The position numbers and the translations under genes were made by a program. The notes under the pieces were generated by a model. The model was not told the origin of the DNA and made no database searches. It worked only from the letters and a program-made list of their open reading frames with translations. This document shows positions 8,323 to 18,824 of a DNA stretch of 64,000 nucleotides, one piece after another. Every line of letters begins with the position of its first letter. Within the stretch, counting starts at the first letter, position 1. The DNA lies in contig CP078104.1 in assembly GCA_019203745.1 (NCBI GenBank), positions 1,514,501-1,578,500 of the forward strand, read 5' to 3'. Origin of the DNA: Chryseobacterium sp. E1 (GTDB lineage: Bacteria > Bacteroidota > Bacteroidia > Flavobacteriales > Weeksellaceae).

Positions 8323-9527
8323 TTGAAGAATATTGCATTTTACATAGCATCCAGATACCTTCTGGCAAAGAAAGGCAGTACTGCCGTTACGTTCATTACG
8401 TGGCTGGCCGTAGGTGCCATGACGGTTGCTGTGGCTGCAATGTTCGTTATTATTTCAGTTTTTTCCGGGCTTGAGGATCTGAATAAAGATCTTATTTCCA
8501 ATCTGCATGCGGACCTGACGTTAAAAAGCACTTCAGGAAAAACCATTAAAGATCTGGATAAAGTCAACACTGTTTTAAGCAATACTAAAGAAATCAGTGG
8601 TTTCTCCCGTGTCATTGAAGAAAAAGTATATATCAGCTTCAATGGAAAAGGTGATATTGCCTATTTAAGAGGTGTTGATTCTGCTTATGTTAAGGTAAAT
8701 CCTATCAATAAAGAAGTATTCTACGGAACTTATCCAAGCTTCAGATATTCCAATGAAGTATTGATGGAGAACAGTCTGGACAACAGACTATCTATTCCGG
8801 TCGATTCATCCAATCACTATGCAACGGTTTTTATGCCTAAGCCGGGTACCGGGATTATCAATAAAGAAGAGGATATTTACAATAAAAGAGATATTCTGGT
8901 AACAGGAGTTTTTCCTGGGAAAGATCAGCTGGATAATTATATCGTTTCTCCTATTGAACTGACAGAAGAGCTGTTGAATCTTCCTAAAAAATCAGCTTAT
9001 CAGATTGTTATTAAATTAAAAAATCCGGAAAACGCAGATGCTGTAAAGCAAAGCCTGGTTTCTTCTCTGGGAAAAAATATTGAGGTCAAAACAAAAGAAG
9101 AGGAAAATGCTGCCTTCTGGAAGATGATCAATACAGAAAAACTATTTATTTATCTGATTTTTGCACTGGTGATCTTTATTACAACTTTTAATCTTGCCGG
9201 AGCGATCATCATTCTTCAGCTTGATAAAAAGAACAGGCAAAATCTCTTATTTCATTAGGCTTTCCTTTAAGCCATTTAAGGATGACTTATTTCTATACCG
9301 GAATCCTTATTGTGGTTTCGGGAGTCATTACCGGACTGATCTTTGGAACGGCACTCTGCTATTTCCAGCTTTATACCGAATTCTTCAGGGCCAATGAAGC
9401 GCTTCCTTTCCCGGTAAAGATCGTGGGAAAAAATTATCTTATCGTAGCTCTTACCGCTTCTATATTCGGAATCGCCATTTCCTGGTTCTTCTCAAAAATC
9501 AGCAAAGAGTATATTACTAAAAATTAA
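8323..9527 (+). CDS. LolC/LolE-type ABC transporter permease (frameshifted)
   Basis: Starts at TTG 8323 (MKNIAFYIASRYLLAKKGS). The first membrane helix is at about residues 22-47 (TFITWLAVGAMTVAVAAMFV), followed by a periplasmic MacB-type domain (about 50-260). Membrane helices follow at about 270-300 (LFIYLIFALVIFITTFNLAG), then two after the shift near 9240. The C-terminal FtsX domain with GILIVVSGVITGLIFGTALC is intact in the second frame. This is the layout of lipoprotein-releasing permeases, which extract lipoproteins from the inner membrane with a LolD ATPase (not in this window). It is probably co-transcribed with rbfA. Confidence 0.85.
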
Positions 9528-9607
9528 TCTATTAAGTTTATAGATTTAACTGAAAAAAACTTTTTGGGTTTCATTTTTTTGTACCTTTACGCCCCAATTT
9601 TAAAAAA

Positions 9608-11426
9608 ATGAAACGAATTTTATCTTTTTTTTTTTATTAAGCTTTGCATTTATAAGTGGTCTGGCACAGATTCCTGCCGGATATTATGATAATGCAGCAG
9701 GTTTAACAGGTGCTGATCTCAAAACAGCTCTCAGTCAGATCATTACCACCGGACATGCTTCAAACATAAGCTATACAGATGTCTGGAGTGCTTATCAGAC
9801 TACTGATCGTGATTATGATTATGATAATGATGGTACAATTCTGGATATTTATTCAGAAAAACCTATAGGACCTGAAAATTATAACTTTATCTATATAACA
9901 TCCCAATGCGGATCCAGTGGTTATTCTAATGAAGGGGATTGCTACACAGGGAACATATTGTTCCTCAAAGCCTTTTCAGCGAAGGACTGCCTATGAAATC
10001 AGATGTCCACTTTATCAGAGCTACCGATGGATATGTAAACAATAAAAGAGACAGCTACCCTTTTGGTATCGTAGCAAACGCTGACTTCACCTCTCAGAAT
10101 GGCTCCAAAAGAGGAACATCAGCATCACCGGGATATTCAAATACAGTATTTGAGCCTATTGATGAGTTCAAAGGAGATGTAGCGAGAATGATCTTTTATT
10201 TTGTAACAAGATATCAAAGTAAAATGACAGGATTCTCTACAGGAGATATGCTTGCAAAAACACTTACCCAAGTCTTCAGGATTGGGAATTAAAACAACTT
10301 TTGGCATGGCATGCACAAGATCCTGTATCTGCAGCAGAAATCAGAAGAAATAATGCAACGTATACATTTCAGGGTAACCGGAATCCGTACATTGACCATC
10401 CGGAATATGTAAATATGGTTTGGGAACTCCTGTTCTTGATACAGAAGCACCAACAGTTCCTACCAACCTGATTGCCAACAATCCTACATCCAACTCTATC
10501 GCAGTAAGTTGGACAGCCTCTACCGACAATATAGGGGTAGCATCTTACCTTGTGTATGCAAACGGAACTCTAAAAGCTACAGTGAGCGGAACAACAACGT
10601 CTACTGTCGTAACAGGATTATCTCCACTTACAACATATACATTCTATGTAATCGCTAAAGACGCCGGCGGAAACTCTTCGCCACAAAGTACGACTGCAAC
10701 AGAAACTACTCTTGACGGACCTGCAGGAGGTGGAAGCTGTGGAACGGAAGACTTCTCAACAATGCAGAATGGTTCAGCCCAAGCTTCAACATATGCAACC
10801 AGAACATGGACAAACAATGGTATAGACTGGACTGCAACTGATGCAAGAACAGACCAGACAATTAACGGAAAAGCTGTTACTTTAAGAGTAGGAAACTTAT
10901 CCAGTTCATCTATTTCAGGAGGAATCCAAAGTTTAACTCTAACAACTTCGTTAAAATTCGGAAGTGGTTCAGGAGTTCTAAATGTAACAGTAAATGATGT
11001 TCTTGTAGGAACAATTCCTTATAGTGCAACAGCGGGTGCTGCAACAACTACAACCATTAACAATATCAATGTAAGCGGAAATGTTGTAATCAAAATTACA
11101 AACCCAACGACAAGCCAGAATGGACCTAGAGTTGCTTTGGATGATCTTAGCTGGACATGTTTCAGTACTCTGGCAACTTCAGAAGTTAAAAAGACAAATC
11201 AGAGTTTACCATCTACCCTAACCCGGTAAGAAACAACGAATTGTTTGTAAAAGGAGAAAACCTAGGCAAAATTTCAAAGGCTGATATCTATGATCTTTCA
11301 GGAAAATTAATTGAAACAATTGCCAACCCTTTCAAAAATTCAAACAGAATCAACCTTAAAGGGTTAAATAAAGGAACTTACATTCTGAAAACAGATCTTT
11401 TCTCTACTAAATTCATTGTAGATTAA
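9608..11426 (+). CDS. Secreted endonuclease I with fibronectin III and T9SS sorting domain (frameshifted)
   Basis: About 605 residues. A signal peptide (MKRILSFFF, broken in a T-run at about 9630, then LSFAFISGLAQ) is followed by an endonuclease I (EndA/NucM) domain with catalytic REHIVPQSLF and downstream YPFGIVANADF. Shifts occur at about 9940, 10265 and 10415. A fibronectin type III domain (about 285-370: APTVPTNLIANNPTSNSIAV) is followed by a beta-sandwich of about 150 residues. After a shift near 11210, the C-terminal T9SS type A sorting domain (IYPNPVRNNELFV ... GTYILKT) ends the protein. The enzyme would be exported by the type IX system and degrade extracellular nucleic acid. A terminator follows. 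Confidence 0.85.
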
Positions 11427-11448
11427 TTATTAAAAATAATTCAAATCA

Positions 11449-11479
11449 AAGGCCGGATTTTTCCGGTCTTTTTTTTTTA
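11449..11479 (+). terminator. Terminator after the secreted endonuclease
   Basis: A 9-bp stem (AAGGCCGGA / TCCGGTCTT, one G-T pair) with a TTTT loop, followed by a run of ten T. It begins 23 bp after the stop codon. Confidence 0.85.
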
Positions 11480-11490
11480 TTTTTGATCAT

Positions 11491-12237
11491 ATGGATTCCA
11501 ACAAAAAATTAGGATTGATAGGACGAAATATTTCCTATTCTTTTTCTAAAAAATTCTTCGAAAATAAGTTTCAAAAGCTAATGCTGAAGGACTTTTCCTA
11601 CGATATTTTTGACCTTAACGAAATCAATGAAGTTGAAAACCTCTTTTCTTCTCCGGAACTTCTGGGATTCAATGTCACGATTCCTTACAAGGAAAAAATC
11701 ATTGATTATCTGGACGAATTGAGCGATGAGGCAGAGAAAATAGGTGCCGTTAACTGTGTGCTGATTCAAAATGGTAAAAAAACCGGCTACAATACGGATG
11801 CATTCGGTTTTGAAAAAACACTTCTTCTTCATAAGAAACCATCACAGGATAAAGCTTTGATTTTAGGGAACGGAGGGGCTGCAAAAGCTGTAAAATATGT
11901 TTTAGACAAACATCAGATCCCTTCTCAGGTCATTTCCAGAAGCTCAGAAGTCAACTTTGAACACCTGAATGCAGAGACGGTTCAGGATCATAAAATCATC
12001 ATTCAATGTACGCCGGTAGGAACATTCCCGAATGTAGACGACTGTCTGGATTTTCCTTTCGAAGCGCTGTCTTCAGAACATCTGGTAATCGATTTAATAT
12101 ACAACCCCAACTATACCCGGTTTATCATCAATGCCTCCGAAAAAGGAGCAAAAACAGTAAACGGTTATTATATGCTTGAGCAGCAAGCAGAAAAAGCTTG
12201 GGAAATTTGGAATTTTCAAAAAAATAACATAAATTAG
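11491..12237 (+). CDS. aroE: Shikimate dehydrogenase
   Basis: 248 residues, intact. The substrate-binding N-terminal domain has NVTIPYKEKII (catalytic Lys) and the YNTDAFGFE motif. The NADP Rossmann domain starts at LGNGGAAKAVKYVL (about 127-140), and the C-terminal GYYMLEQQAEKAWEIW closes the substrate site. It reduces 3-dehydroshikimate to shikimate in aromatic amino acid synthesis. The length is typical for Bacteroidota AroE, slightly short of the E. coli protein. Confidence 0.95.
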   Translation: MDSNKKLGLIGRNISYSFSKKFFENKFQKLMLKDFSYDIFDLNEINEVENLFSSPELLGFNVTIPYKEKIIDYLDELSDEAEKIGAVNCVLIQNGKKTGYNTDAFGFEKTLLLHKKPSQDKALILGNGGAAKAVKYVLDKHQIPSQVISRSSEVNFEHLNAETVQDHKIIIQCTPVGTFPNVDDCLDFPFEALSSEHLVIDLIYNPNYTRFIINASEKGAKTVNGYYMLEQQAEKAWEIWNFQKNNIN

Positions 12238-12303
12238 TACTTTAATTGGCTTTACAGCTATATTTAAAAAGCATATTAACGCCACTCACATAAAAGATTT
12301 GCT

Positions 12304-14103
12304 ATGATTACAGAAAACAATCTTTCTGAAAACGAAGAAAACAAAATTCCTAACGAAGTATCTCAGGAAACATCGGAAAATACAGCTTCTCATGATGCAG
12401 CTCCCCATGAAGATGACACAGAACATATGGAGGAACATGAAGAGGTTGAGATTTCTCTGGCTGATGCTTTAAAGGAGATGGAAAAAATCATTAATACTCC
12501 CAACGCAGGTGAGAATTTTAAGAGATTCAACCAGCTGAAGGAAAAAGCAAGTCACTACATCCATGATGAAGTGGAGGATAAAAAGCATGAGTACACCGAT
12601 GCCGGAAATGCTCCTGAAAATTTCAGCTACGAACATCCTTCACAGGCAAAATATTCTGCTTTGGTTAATATTTTCAGAAAAGCATGACCACTTCCAGAAA
12701 GGACAGGAAGAAGAACAGAAAAAAACCTGGAACACCGCCAGAGCATTATTGAAAGACTTAAAAATCTCTATACTAATTCAGAACCGGGAACCAACCTTTT
12801 TAAATCCATCCGTGAGATCAAAGAAGACTGGTCAAAAGCCGGACAGGTTGCCAAATCTGAGTTTAAAATTCTTAACAACAACTATTTCCACCACCTGAAC
12901 CAATTCTATCAGATGCTGGATCTTAACAAAGAATTTCTGGAACAGGAATACAGCCACAACCTTGAGAAAAGGGAACACATCATTGCCCGTGCCAAAGAAC
13001 TGGAAAACGAGCCTGTGATTCAGAAAGCGCTGAATGAGCTTCAATATCTTCACAAACTTTGGAAGGAAGAAGCGGAACCCGTAGCTGAAGAGTTCCGTGA
13101 AAAAACATGGGAAGAATTCAAAGAAATCTCCAATAAAATTCACGAAAGAAAATCTGAGCTTTCTGCATCTATTGAAAAGAGCAGGCCGCTAACCTGGAAA
13201 AAAAAGAGTGAGATCATCGCCGAGATCAAAAAACTTTCCGAGCCATCGGAAACACCTAACCACAACTACTGGCAAAATGCCATTAAGAGAGTGGAAGATC
13301 TGCGTTCTGACTTCTTAAAGACCGGAAGTGTCCCAAGAAAACTGTCTAACCAGAACTGGAATGATTTCAAAACGACTCTGAGAGGATTCAATACAACAAA
13401 AAATAACTACTATAAATCTCTGAAAGGTTCTCAGCAGGCCAATCTGGAAGAAAAATTAAAACTGATCCAGACTGCCCAGGACAATATGAACAACGAAGAA
13501 TGGGATATCTCCGTTCCGTTATTCAAAAAACTGCAGGAAGACTGGAAAAAGATAGGACATGTTCCTAAAAGCATGACCAATAAGATCTGGGATGAATTCC
13601 GTGATGCCTGTAATGCATTCTTCAATAATTACAGAGAAAAGAGCAATACCTCTACAGACAACTGGAAAGAGAATTATAAAAATAAAAAAGCTCTTCTTGA
13701 TGAACTGAAAATGGTTTCCAACGACGAAGGAAGCATTGAGAAAATTGAAGCAATCAAAACGGCCTGGAATAATATCGGTAAAGTACCAAGAGATAAAATT
13801 TCTATCAATTCTGAATTCAACAAGACATTGAGAGATAAATTAAAGATCAATAAGATCAACGAGCTTGAACTTAAAGAAGAAGGATTATCAGAAAACCAGC
13901 TTACAGATAAAGCAAGGAAGATCAAAAACCAGATCTCTGACCTTGAAGCTGAAATCGTTAAGCTTGAAAACAACCTTTCTTTCTTCAACAAACCATCAAG
14001 AGAAAATCCTCTGCTGAGAGATACGTACAATACGATTGATGAAAAGAAAGCTCATCTGGAAACATTAAAACAGAATCTCCACAACATCATTACCGGAGAA
14101 TAA
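12304..14103 (+). CDS. DUF349 repeat protein, coiled-coil rich (frameshifted)
   Basis: About 600 residues. An acidic N-terminal region (HEDDTEHMEEHEEVEISL) precedes at least four DUF349 repeats, recognised by the spacing of W...KIGHVP and W.EF (for example LQEDWKKIGHVPKSMTNKIW at about 405-425 and TAWNNIGKVPRDK at about 480). Shifts near 12685 and 12730 split the N-terminal part. The C-terminus is a coiled coil (NQISDLEAEIVKLENNLSFF). DUF349 proteins are conserved in Bacteroidota and Actinobacteria with no established function. A terminator follows. Confidence 0.85.
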
Positions 14104-14120
14104 ATCTTAACACAATAAAT

Positions 14121-14159
14121 AAAGGCGGAGCAAAGCAATTTGTCTTCGCTTTTTCTTTT
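14121..14159 (+). terminator. Terminator after the DUF349 gene
   Basis: The stem AAAGGCGGAG / CTTCGCTTTT (10 bp with two G-T pairs) encloses a 13-nt loop and is followed by TTCTTTTA. It lies between the DUF349 stop (14103) and the ribD start. Confidence 0.6.
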
Positions 14160-14165
14160 ACAGAT

Positions 14166-15188
14166 ATGAATAACGACGAATTTTATATTAAAAGATGTAT
14201 TGAGCTGGCTCAGAAAGCACTGGGCAAAACTTATCCCAATCCCCTGGTTGGCAGCGTAATTGTGCACAACGGAAAGATCATTGGTGAAGGATATCATCAT
14301 AAAGCAGGAGAAAACCATGCAGAAATCAATGCCATCAATTCCGTTGAAAATAAAGAACTGATTCGGAATCCACTATTTATGTTTCCCTGGAACCCTGCGC
14401 ACACTATGGAAAAACGCCGCCCTGTGCTTTAAAGATCAAAGAACTTGGCTTTAAAAAAGTAGTAATCGGAGCAATGGATTCCCATGACAAAGTGAATGGT
14501 AAAGGAAAAAAATCATTCAGGATGCGGGAATTGAAGCTGTATCAGGAATTCTTGAGCAGGACTGTATAAACCTGAACAAGCGCTTTTTCACCTATCATGA
14601 AAAGAAAAGACCTTATATTATTCTGAAATGGGCAGAATCGGGCGATGGATTTCTGGATAAGGACTTTAAACCTACTGCAATTTCAAATTCTCTGGTCAAT
14701 CAATTCGTACATCAGTTAAGAGCTGATGAACATGCCATTTTGGTAGGAACCCAGACCGCATTAAATGACAACCCCGGACTAACGGTACGCAATGCTGAAG
14801 GCACAAATCCTGTCAGAATCCTGATCGATTTCGATTTAAAAGTTCCCCAGCATTTTAAGATTTATAACGACGAAGCAAAGACATTGGTTTTAAATTCCAT
14901 AAAAGAAGGAACAGAAAACAATATCCAGTTTATTAAGATCAGCAAAGAAAATTTCCTGCCTGAATTGATGGAAGCTCTGTATAAAGAACAGATACAGTCC
15001 GTAATTATTGAAGGAGGCAGATTTACATTACAGCAATTCATTGATTCCGGTCTTTGGGATGAAGCGATAGTGATTAAAAATGATAGTTTAGTACTGGAAA
15101 ACGGGACTAAAGCACCTGTATTCAATCATATGCCAATCAAAACAGAAGCATACAGGGATAATTTAATTTCATTTTTAATCTTAAATAA
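14166..15188 (+). CDS. ribD: Bifunctional riboflavin biosynthesis protein RibD (frameshifted)
   Basis: Start ATG 14166. The deaminase domain has [20 protein letters not shown] and the zinc-site [11 protein letters not shown]. The second zinc motif, expected as the CAH..PPC region, lies across a shift near 14390-14410 ([12 protein letters not shown] in one frame). Another shift is near 14505. The reductase domain from about residue 145 shows [31 protein letters not shown] and [14 protein letters not shown]. It performs deamination then NADPH reduction in riboflavin synthesis. The frame at the end runs to 15294, but one extra T in the T-run at 15172 gives a stop at 15186-15188 and a family-typical length of about 340. 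The downstream 31-codon extension is probably artefact. Confidence 0.9.
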
Positions 15189-15331
15189 TCTGAATCCAAC
15201 TATGGAAGTTATAAAACATAAAACCGGAGCTGAAAATTTTAAAATGCTGACCGTTCTGCTTTTGAACCTCCATAACCAGCTTCAGACTTCATAAATTAAT
15301 CAGAACCAAGAATATATTATTCCGGTTTCAG

Positions 15332-15346
15332 GTGAAATAATTTCAC
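15332..15346. promoter_or_regulatory. Palindrome upstream of double-glycine peptide genes
   Basis: GTGAAAT-A-ATTTCAC is a perfect palindrome 57 bp before the first peptide start. A second inverted repeat, AGTAATT / AATTACT (15382-15388 and 15396-15402), ends exactly at the ATG. Either could be an operator or an mRNA element. Neither is matched to a known regulator. Confidence 0.35.
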
Positions 15347-15402
15347 TTTATCACCATTAAATGAAATAATATATCTACATTAGTAATTACAAAAGAATTA
15401 CT

Positions 15403-15566
15403 ATGAAAAATTTAAAGAAAATCTCAAGACCAAAATTGAAAGAAATGAAAGGAGGAAACGCTCCTGAATGCTGTTCTTTTATCCACCAACACTTCAGCAC
15501 TGCTGTGCAACACCTTCAAGCATGAGTTGTCCGCCACCTTGGGAAGTCGGATCATTCCCTTGCTAA
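15403..15566 (+). CDS. Double-glycine leader Cys-rich peptide 1 (frameshifted)
   Basis: The leader MKNLKKISRPKLKEMKGG (18 residues, Gly-Gly end) matches that of the next gene and of the bacteriocin-like peptides common in Chryseobacterium. The frame as read continues ECCSFIHQHFSTAV to a stop at 15525. One extra T in the TTTT at about 15477 gives instead a core with ECC, HCC and MSCPPPWEVGSFPC that ends at 15566 and has six Cys, like the second peptide. GG leaders are cleaved by peptidase-domain ABC exporters; none is in this window. Function unknown. Confidence 0.6.
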
Positions 15567-15610
15567 AATTTCTGAGCCCGTATTGACTACTAACCTATAA
15601 AAATCAAGCT

Positions 15611-15793
15611 ATGAAAAATTTGAAAAAAGTATCCAGAGCCGGACTAAGAACCATTCAGGGAGGTGTTTTTGTAACCTGTACATTACCGAACGGAGAGCCT
15701 ACCAGATGCAGAGACAGATGTCCTCAGGATTTTTGTGGCCCGACAAGCTATATGTGCCTCATTCCAATGGATCTCTGCGGAGATGGAATTTAA
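15611..15793 (+). CDS. Double-glycine leader Cys-rich peptide 2
   Basis: 60 residues, intact. The leader MKNLKKVSRAGLRTIQGG is followed by a 42-residue core with six cysteines (VFVTCTL, TRCRDRCPQDFCG, YMCLIPMDLCG). The leader shares the MKNLKK.SR start, GG position and length with peptide 1, 45 bp upstream, so the two are tandem paralogues. Similar short genes are annotated as bacteriocin-like in related genomes, without demonstrated activity. A terminator follows. Confidence 0.75.
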   Translation: MKNLKKVSRAGLRTIQGGVFVTCTLPNGEPTRCRDRCPQDFCGPTSYMCLIPMDLCGDGI

Positions 15794-15818
15794 AAACAAC
15801 TTTCACATTAAAAAACAG

Positions 15819-15850
15819 GTAAGCCGTCATATTTTTGACGGCTTACTTTA
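15819..15850 (+). terminator. Terminator after the peptide genes
   Basis: A perfect 11-bp stem (GTAAGCCGTCA / TGACGGCTTAC) with a 6-nt loop, followed by a short T stretch (TTTAT). It begins 26 bp after the second peptide stop. Confidence 0.65.
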
Positions 15851-15911
15851 TGATCATGATGCAGATTAATAAAGCATTTAATACTTTTGCATCAATAAAG
15901 CCGGAATCAGA

Positions 15912-16514
15912 ATGACGTTTGAATACAAAACCATAGAAAAACCCTAGAAAATACTTTATTAAAAGAAAAAGGAAGCAAGTTCATAGGATTTGCCTACCCT
16001 GTCAATAATGAACGTGAGTTGAAGGCTGCTTTGGAAAAAGTAAGGGAAGAACATCCCAAAGCAACCCACCACTGCTATGCTTTCAGAATGGGATTAAATG
16101 GTGAAAATTATCGTGCTAATGATGACGGTGAGCCTTCAGGAAGTGCCGGACTTCCTATTTATAACCAGCTCTTAGCAAACGAAATAACCAATGTGCTTGT
16201 GATTTCAGTCCGTTATTATGGTGGAACTAAACTAGGCGTTTCAGGTTTAGTAAAAGCTTATAAGGAATCTGCTAAAATTACCTTGGAAGAAGCCAATATT
16301 ATCACAAGAGAACTGGAAACTGAAATTGAAATTCAGTTTAACTTCAATCAGCAGAATACAATCTTTACACTGCTTTCGAAATTCGATGCCAAAGTCCTGA
16401 ATTTTGATGCCAACGAAAACTGTGTTCTGACAGCTTCTCTGAAACTGACACAAAGAAAACATCTCGGAAAAACTTTCCGAGATGCAATATGTTTCATTTG
16501 AATTTAAAGATTAA
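15912..16514 (+). CDS. YigZ/IMPACT family protein (frameshifted)
   Basis: About 200 residues. ATG 15912 gives MTFEYKTIEKP, with a shift at about 15948 leading to KEKGSKFIGFAYPVNNEREL. The family signatures THHCYAFRMG, DDGEPSGSAGLPIYNQL and VISVRYYGGTKLGVSGLVKAY are all present. A late shift near 16455 changes the end: the alternative frame gives KENISEKLSEM and a stop at 16512-16514, which fits the family better than the frame ending at 16501. IMPACT proteins have a ribosomal protein S5-like fold; the bacterial function is not settled. It ends convergently against the zinc peptidase gene with a 4-bp overlap. Confidence 0.8.
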
Positions 16515-17221
16515 TCCCTTCTTCCGCCAAGCAGCAAAGAAGCCCAGTAAAGAAGTTGTGCAAGAGAACCTAAAGCTGCAACCACATATGTTCTTGCTGC
16601 CCATTTCAGACTATCCTGTACTCCAACGAATTCTTCAGCTGTAACGGTTCCCGTATCTTTCAGCCACTTCATTGCTCTGTTACTCGCATCGTATTCTACC
16701 GGCAACGTTACAAAAGCAAAAAGTGTAGTCACGGCAAACATAGCAACTCCTATTGCCAGAACCGTTGTGTTTCCATTTGGATTTTCAATACTTCTTGAAG
16801 CTGCCATCACCGCAATACCTGCGATAAGGACAAACTGCATCAGATTGGAACTTATATTAACAATAGGAACCAGTTTTGAACGTAAATTCAACATAGAATA
16901 TCCTACTGCATGTTGTACTGCATGTCCGCATTCATGTGCTGCTACAGCGGCTGCGGCTGCATTCCTCTGCATATAAACCCCTTCAGAGAGGTTTACCGTT
17001 TTATCTGCCGGATTATAGTGGTCCGTCAACTGCCCGGGAACTGATATTACCTGAACATCATTGATCCCGTTATCTCTCAACATTTTTTCCGCTACTTCTT
17101 TTCCCGAAAGGCCATTTCTAAGATGTACATTGGAATAATATTCAAATTTTGATTTCAATCTGGACGAAACCCACCAGCTCACCAGCATCGAAATACCAAT
17201 AATGATATAATAACCCGCCAT
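16511..17221 (-). CDS. Membrane zinc metallopeptidase, YugP family
   Basis: 236 residues, intact. An N-terminal membrane helix (GYYIIIGISMLVSWWVSS) precedes the metal-binding HECGHAVQHA motif (HExxH, residues about 95-104), followed by two or three membrane helices (FVLIAGIAVMAASRS, TTVLAIGVAMFAVTTLFAFV, YVVAALGSLAQLLYWASLLL). This order is that of the YugP / peptidase_U49-like neutral zinc metallopeptidases. The substrate is not known. Confidence 0.85.
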   Translation of the reverse strand: MAGYYIIIGISMLVSWWVSSRLKSKFEYYSNVHLRNGLSGKEVAEKMLRDNGINDVQVISVPGQLTDHYNPADKTVNLSEGVYMQRNAAAAAVAAHECGHAVQHAVGYSMLNLRSKLVPIVNISSNLMQFVLIAGIAVMAASRSIENPNGNTTVLAIGVAMFAVTTLFAFVTLPVEYDASNRAMKWLKDTGTVTAEEFVGVQDSLKWAARTYVVAALGSLAQLLYWASLLLGGRRD

Positions 17222-17295
17222 TTTATATAGATTTTGTGTTCATTTTTTACCCATAATGATATAAAAACTGTGCCAAAGTATACGATTTTATTATT

Positions 17296-17303
17296 TATAT
17301 TTG
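17296..17303 (+). promoter_or_regulatory. -7 element for the GNAT gene
   Basis: TATATTTG matches TAnnTTTG 24 bp before ATG 17328. It overlaps a TTG codon at 17301 that would otherwise be an upstream start, which supports translation from 17328. Confidence 0.45.
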
Positions 17304-17327
17304 TCCTCTAATTACGCCTCAAAAAAC

Positions 17328-18461
17328 ATGTCTACAGTTTCGATTATTGAAGTTAAAACTCCCGCTCAGCTCAAGCAATTTGTAAGATTTCCGATGGATC
17401 TGTACAAAAATAACCCGTACTACGTCCCATCCTTTATCAATGATGAAATCAATATCTGGAATGCTGATGAAAATCCGGCCCTTCAATATTCTGAAGCCAG
17501 GCAGTATCTGGCCTATAAAAATGACAATATCGTCGGTAGAATTGCTGTTCTGATCAATCATAAAGAAGAAAGAGAATTGGGAATCCGAAAAGTACGTTTC
17601 GGATGGATTGACTTTATTGATGACGAAGAAGTTTCAAAAGCGTTGTTACAAAAGGCAGTTGATTATGCCCGTGAAAAAGCATTGCTACAATTGAAGGTCC
17701 GATGGGCTTTACCAATCTTGATAAGGCAGGAATGCTGGTAAAAGGTTTTGACCAGCTGGCTACCATGATTGGGATTTACAACCACGGCTATTATCCTGAA
17801 CATCTTGAAAAACTGGGATTGGTAAAGGAAAAGAGTGGGTAGAATTTGAAATCATCTTCCCGGAAGTTTTACCGGATAAAATTCATAAATTCAACGAACT
17901 GATCTCTCAGAAATACAAACTGAAAGTTTTAAAATTCAATACAAAAGAAGAAATTATCCAATATGTGGATCCTATGTTTGATCTTTTAGATGAGACGTAC
18001 AAACATCTTTCCACTTACACCCCTATTTCTGACGAACAGCGTAAAACCTACAAGGAAAAATATTTTAAACTGATCGATAAAGACTTTATCGTTTGTATCG
18101 TGGATGAGCACAATCATCTGATCTCATTTGCCATTACCATGCCTTCCTATTCCAAAGCTTTACAGAAGTCAGGAGGAAAGCTTCTTCCGTTCGGATGGTG
18201 GCATTTCTTAAAAGCCGGAAGAAAAAATGACCGGGCGAATTTTTACCTGATCGGCATTCATCCGGATTATCAGAGAAGAGGGTAACCTCTATTATTTTCA
18301 AAGAAATCTGGAAAATATTCAGAAAAAAAGGAGTAAAATATCTGGAAACGAATCCTGAACTTGAAGAAAACAAAAGCATCCAGCTGCTGTGGCAGGATTA
18401 CAACCCGGTGAATCACAAAAGAAGAAGAACCTATTCTATTTCTGCGGATCAATGGAAATAA
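17328..18461 (+). CDS. GNAT-type acetyltransferase (frameshifted)
   Basis: About 378 residues, starting MSTVSIIEVKTPAQLKQFVR. The N-terminal part has PYYVPSFINDEINIW and VGRIAVLINHKEE, typical of a large GNAT-like family in Bacteroidota; the C-terminal part contains the acetyl-CoA-binding type signature FYLIGIHPDYQRRG followed, after a shift at 18283, by SIIFKEIWKIFRKKGVKYLE. Other shifts are near 17685 and 17835. The substrate is unknown. The start was chosen at ATG 17328 because a promoter element covers the upstream TTG. Confidence 0.75.
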
Positions 18462-18470
18462 TATTCTGTC

Positions 18471-18803
18471 ATGGAAAATTTTATAAGTTTATTAACAACA
18501 TTGATTTACCTGATTCCCTCATTGCTTATTCTGGTGGGGTTGGTCGCTTTATTCAGGAGAGACAGCCATTATTCGGTAGTTCTGATGATGATTGCGGTTG
18601 TAGGTAAACTGCTCACTGACAGTCTTAATTTTATAACGGTTGTTTTTGGACTTATTTCTTTTAAAACAGATATGATCATTCCATTTTTCAATCTTTTAGA
18701 CTCGTTCAGTTTAGTATACAGCTATACTTTTGGAATAAGCTTTCTGATTTTCATCATACATTACAGAAAGACATTCAGACAGCCTCATAAAAATCAACAC
18801 TAA
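18471..18803 (+). CDS. Small integral membrane protein, unknown
   Basis: 110 residues, intact. Three hydrophobic segments are visible (about 4-27 FISLLTTLIYLIPSLLILVG, 37-62, 80-97), and the C-terminus is basic (HYRKTFRQPHKNQH). No family recognised. It starts 9 bp after the GNAT gene and is followed by another small membrane protein, so the three may form one transcript upstream of nuo. Confidence 0.65.
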   Translation: MENFISLLTTLIYLIPSLLILVGLVALFRRDSHYSVVLMMIAVVGKLLTDSLNFITVVFGLISFKTDMIIPFFNLLDSFSLVYSYTFGISFLIFIIHYRKTFRQPHKNQH

Positions 18804-18824
18804 TTATTTTTACATCTCCGGAAT

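Noticed and set aside
15201..15294. Short gene after ribD (MEVIKHKTGAENFK...)
   Set aside because: Probably the raw frame continuing past the true ribD stop; only 31 codons, with no recognisable product.
17301..17328. TTG 17301 as start of the GNAT gene
   Set aside because: It lies in the TAnnTTTG promoter element; ATG 17328 starts the conserved part.
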